Made by a program: the position numbers and the translations under genes
The notes under the pieces: generated by a model
Told to the model about the DNA's origin: nothing
Databases searched by the model: none
Seen by the model: only the letters and a program-made list of their open reading frames with translations
Shown here: piece after piece, positions 15,433-17,370 of the stretch
How positions within the stretch are numbered: position 1 is the stretch's first letter
Layout of the letters: each line of letters opens with the position of its first letter
Assembly (NCBI GenBank): GCA_016209665.1
Contig: JACQVT010000030.1
Coordinates: 1-17,370 of the forward strand
Length of the DNA: 17,370 bases
Origin: Planctomycetota bacterium
GTDB lineage: Bacteria > Planctomycetota > Phycisphaerae > UBA1845 > PWPN01
Direction of reading: 5' to 3'

Positions 15433-16362
15433 ATGTTCGACGTGTCCGGCAAGCCCCGAAGTGCTCGCGTGGCCACGGCCCGAGTGAGTCTGGCGGTCCA
15501 GCCGGACACCATCCGGTGCATCCGGGAGGGACGGGTGCCCAAGGGCGATCCGCTCGAGGTGGCCAAGGTGGCGGCGATTCAGGCCGCCAAGAACACGGCC
15601 CAGATCATCCCATACTGTCATCCGATTCCCGTCGATCACGTCGCGGTCGAGTACGAACTGGCCGCGGACCGGATCGAGGTGACGGTCACGGTCAAGGCGA
15701 TTTACAAGACCGGGGTGGAGATGGAGGCCCTGACGGCGGCGTCCGTCTGCGCCCTGACGCTGTACGACATGCTCAAGATGCTGGACGAGTCGATGGCCAT
15801 CCGCGAGCTGCGCCTGGTCGAGAAGAAAGGTGGCAAGTCGGATCTGACGGTCGACGGCCGGCGGCCGATCCGGGCCGTGGTGGTGGTGATGTCCGATTCG
15901 GTCTCGGCGGGGCGGAAGGCGGACGTCTCCGGTCCGTTGATCGCCGATCGTCTGCGGGCCGAGCAGGTCGCGGTGGTCGAGCTGCTGGTGATCCCCGACG
16001 ACGCCGACGTCATCGAGCGGACGCTGATCCGTTGCACCGACGAGCGGGGCGTCGATCTGGTGGTGACGACGGGCGGCACCGGTCTCGGCCCGCGGGACCA
16101 CACTCCGGAGGCCATGGCCCGCGTCCTCGAGCGCGAGGTCCCGGGCATCGCGGAGGTGGTCCGCGCTCACGGCCAGGAGCGGACGCCGTTCTCGATGCTT
16201 TCTCGGGGCAAGGCGGGCGTTCGCGGCCGGACGCTGATCGTCAATCTGCCCGGCTCGCCCCGCGGCGTGGCCGAGTCGCTCGATGCCGTGCTCAGGCCCA
16301 TCCTGCACGCCTTCCCGATGATGGACGGCGGTGGGCATAGCGCATCCGCGGCGGATCGTTGA
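15433..16362 (+). CDS. moaCB: Bifunctional molybdenum cofactor protein MoaC/MogA (MoaCB)
   Basis: A fusion of two steps of cytoplasmic molybdenum cofactor synthesis. Residues 1 to about 145 are MoaC, which with MoaA makes cyclic pyranopterin monophosphate. Its active-site residues are Lys37 (PKGD), His63 (CHPI), Asp112 and Lys115 (YDMLK), with spacing like that of E. coli Lys51, His77, Asp128, Lys131; KTGVEMEALTAASVCALT is the family signature. From about 148 the protein is MogA/MoaB, which adenylylates molybdopterin: MSDSVSAGRKADVSGP, VTTGGTGLGPRDHTPEA and IVNLPGSPRG are its motifs. The 309 residues fit the known fused form. ATG 15433 is preceded by AGGTGG. The gene is divergent from the Rrf2 regulator and 10 bp ahead of moeA. 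Confidence 0.96.
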   Translation: MFDVSGKPRSARVATARVSLAVQPDTIRCIREGRVPKGDPLEVAKVAAIQAAKNTAQIIPYCHPIPVDHVAVEYELAADRIEVTVTVKAIYKTGVEMEALTAASVCALTLYDMLKMLDESMAIRELRLVEKKGGKSDLTVDGRRPIRAVVVVMSDSVSAGRKADVSGPLIADRLRAEQVAVVELLVIPDDADVIERTLIRCTDERGVDLVVTTGGTGLGPRDHTPEAMARVLEREVPGIAEVVRAHGQERTPFSMLSRGKAGVRGRTLIVNLPGSPRGVAESLDAVLRPILHAFPMMDGGGHSASAADR

Positions 16363-16372
16363 GGCGCGTTTC

Positions 16373-17370
16373 ATGCTGACCTGGGAGCAAGCACGGTCGT
16401 GTGTCCTCGCCCGAACGCCGGTTCTTTCCCGACGGCGTGTCCGTCTTGAGGCGGCGGCGGGGCGGGTCCTGGCCGAGCCTCTGATCGCCCGAAACGACTC
16501 GCCGCCCTTCGATCTTTCGGCGGTCGATGGATTTGCCGTGCATCCGAAGGACGTGGCCGCGGCCTCGGATGCGAAGCCAGTTCGCCTGCGCCTCGCCGGC
16601 GTGCTGCGGGCCGGTCGCCCAAGCACCGGCCGGCTGGGCCGGGGAACAGCCATCAAGATTCTCACGGGGGCGCCGGTGCCGCGCGGCGCCGGGGCCGTCG
16701 TCATGCAGGAGTACTGCCGCGAGGAGGCGGCATCGGTCGAGGTGTGCCGCCCGGTCGCGGCGGGGGAGAACATTCGGCCTCGCGGCGGCGAGTTCCGCAA
16801 GGGCCGCAAGGTGCTGCCGTCCGGCACGTCGGTCACGCCGCCCGTGGTGGGGCTGCTGGCCGCGTTCGGGTACACGACCGTGTTCGTGCACGAACAGCCG
16901 GTGGTGACGATTGTCGTGACCGGGGATGAGCTGCTCTCGCCGTCGCAGCAGCTCAAGCCGGGCAAGATCCGCGACGCAAACTCATATGCCCTCGCCGCTG
17001 CCGTGCGGGCCCTCGGGATCGAGAAGTGTCGAACGATGAGGCTGACGGATCGGCCGGCCTTGCTCAAGCGACAGCTTGCGGACGCATTGAGCCGGTCGGA
17101 CGTGCTCCTGGCCGTGGGTGGCATGTCGGTGGGTGACTGCGACTATGTCCGGCCCATCCTGGGTGAGTTGGGCGTACGGCAGGAGTTCTGGCGGGTGGCG
17201 GTCAAGCCGGGCAAGCCGGTGTATTTTGGGCTGTTCCCCCGGCTCGGGCGCGCGGGCATACGCGAAAGAGACGGCGGGCAGGATGCCCGCCCCCCGGGCG
17301 CAAGCTGGTCGAAGAAGGCGGGCAGGGATGCCCGCCCCCCAAGAGGTCGCCGAGGGTCTGCCCGCCCCCC
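16373..17370 (+). CDS. moeA: Molybdopterin molybdenumtransferase MoeA (cut by window end)
   Basis: MoeA inserts molybdate into adenylylated molybdopterin, the step after MogA, which is the second domain of the preceding gene. The 332 visible residues show SAVDGFAV, ILTGAPVPRGAGAVVMQE, TGDELL (Thr183 to Leu188), DANSYAL and GGMSVGDCDYV (from residue 249), then VKPGKPVYFG (from 277). In normal MoeA the next motif is a short stretch and GLPGNPVS. Here a 45-bp-period repeat starts after GLFPRLG (about residue 289) and stays in frame, with no stop, to the window end. Whether the rest of MoeA follows is not visible. GAGG at 16361-16364 overlaps the moaCB stop and precedes ATG 16373 by 8 nt, consistent with coupled translation in one operon. 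Confidence 0.93.
   Translation, partial: MLTWEQARSCVLARTPVLSRRRVRLEAAAGRVLAEPLIARNDSPPFDLSAVDGFAVHPKDVAAASDAKPVRLRLAGVLRAGRPSTGRLGRGTAIKILTGAPVPRGAGAVVMQEYCREEAASVEVCRPVAAGENIRPRGGEFRKGRKVLPSGTSVTPPVVGLLAAFGYTTVFVHEQPVVTIVVTGDELLSPSQQLKPGKIRDANSYALAAAVRALGIEKCRTMRLTDRPALLKRQLADALSRSDVLLAVGGMSVGDCDYVRPILGELGVRQEFWRVAVKPGKPVYFGLFPRLGRAGIRERDGGQDARPPGASWSKKAGRDARPPRGRRGSARP
17262..17370 (+). repeat. In-frame 45-bp-period palindromic repeat inside moeA
   Basis: Copies end at 17295 and 17340 (45 bp apart), and a shorter copy ends at or beyond 17370 (30 bp further). The copy at 17307-17340 matches the first copy in the UvrC-like gene (10933-10966) at 33 of 34 positions. All have the GGCGGGCA/TGCCCGCC hairpin or its right arm and a run of six C. 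All offsets are multiples of three. Confidence 0.85.

Noticed and set aside
17262..17370. Repeats with regular spacing as a possible CRISPR array
   Set aside because: The spacers are about 11 nt, the units lie in a coding frame, and there are no cas genes.

Overview
This is a GC-rich, gene-dense bacterial window that reads as a member of the Planctomycetota. The evidence is the gene mix (a formylglycine sulfatase with a C-terminal beta domain, an SSS symporter, an exported prolyl oligopeptidase, a short UvrC-like protein, a MoaC/MogA fusion) and many short palindromic repeats between and inside genes. The phylum is an inference; there is no rRNA gene to confirm it.

Layout. Positions 1-4684 carry, on the plus strand, a sodium:solute symporter, a DegT-type PLP aminotransferase and a NagA-like deacetylase. 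They are separated by gaps holding heptameric tandem repeats and could serve uptake and conversion of amino sugars. Positions 4785-10545, also plus strand, encode three exported enzymes: a prolyl oligopeptidase, a PBP4-type D-Ala-D-Ala carboxypeptidase lipoprotein, and a sulfatase. Then come a probable remnant of an RND efflux adaptor, a UvrC-like protein with a degenerate GIY-YIG domain, a repeat-rich gap with one doubtful small ORF, and a small lipoprotein. From 13081 to 15203 the minus strand encodes an Rrf2-type regulator and, downstream of it, an MFS transporter. Divergent from them, moaCB and moeA (cut by the window end) make molybdenum cofactor.

Two things stand out. First, the space between the Rrf2 gene and moaCB holds a perfect 30-bp palindrome that contains a consensus TTGACA -35 hexamer on each strand, each followed after exactly 17 nt by a plausible -10. 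This looks like a shared operator through which the Rrf2 protein controls itself (and perhaps the MFS gene) and molybdenum cofactor synthesis. Second, several families of hairpin-forming repeats lie inside reading frames without breaking them: a 45-bp-period repeat in both the UvrC-like gene and moeA, two different elements in the MFS gene, and an inverted pair in the C-terminal extension of the Rrf2 gene. Relatives of some of them also occur in the gaps. This resembles the in-frame palindromic elements known from Rickettsia and is the best candidate here for something little described.
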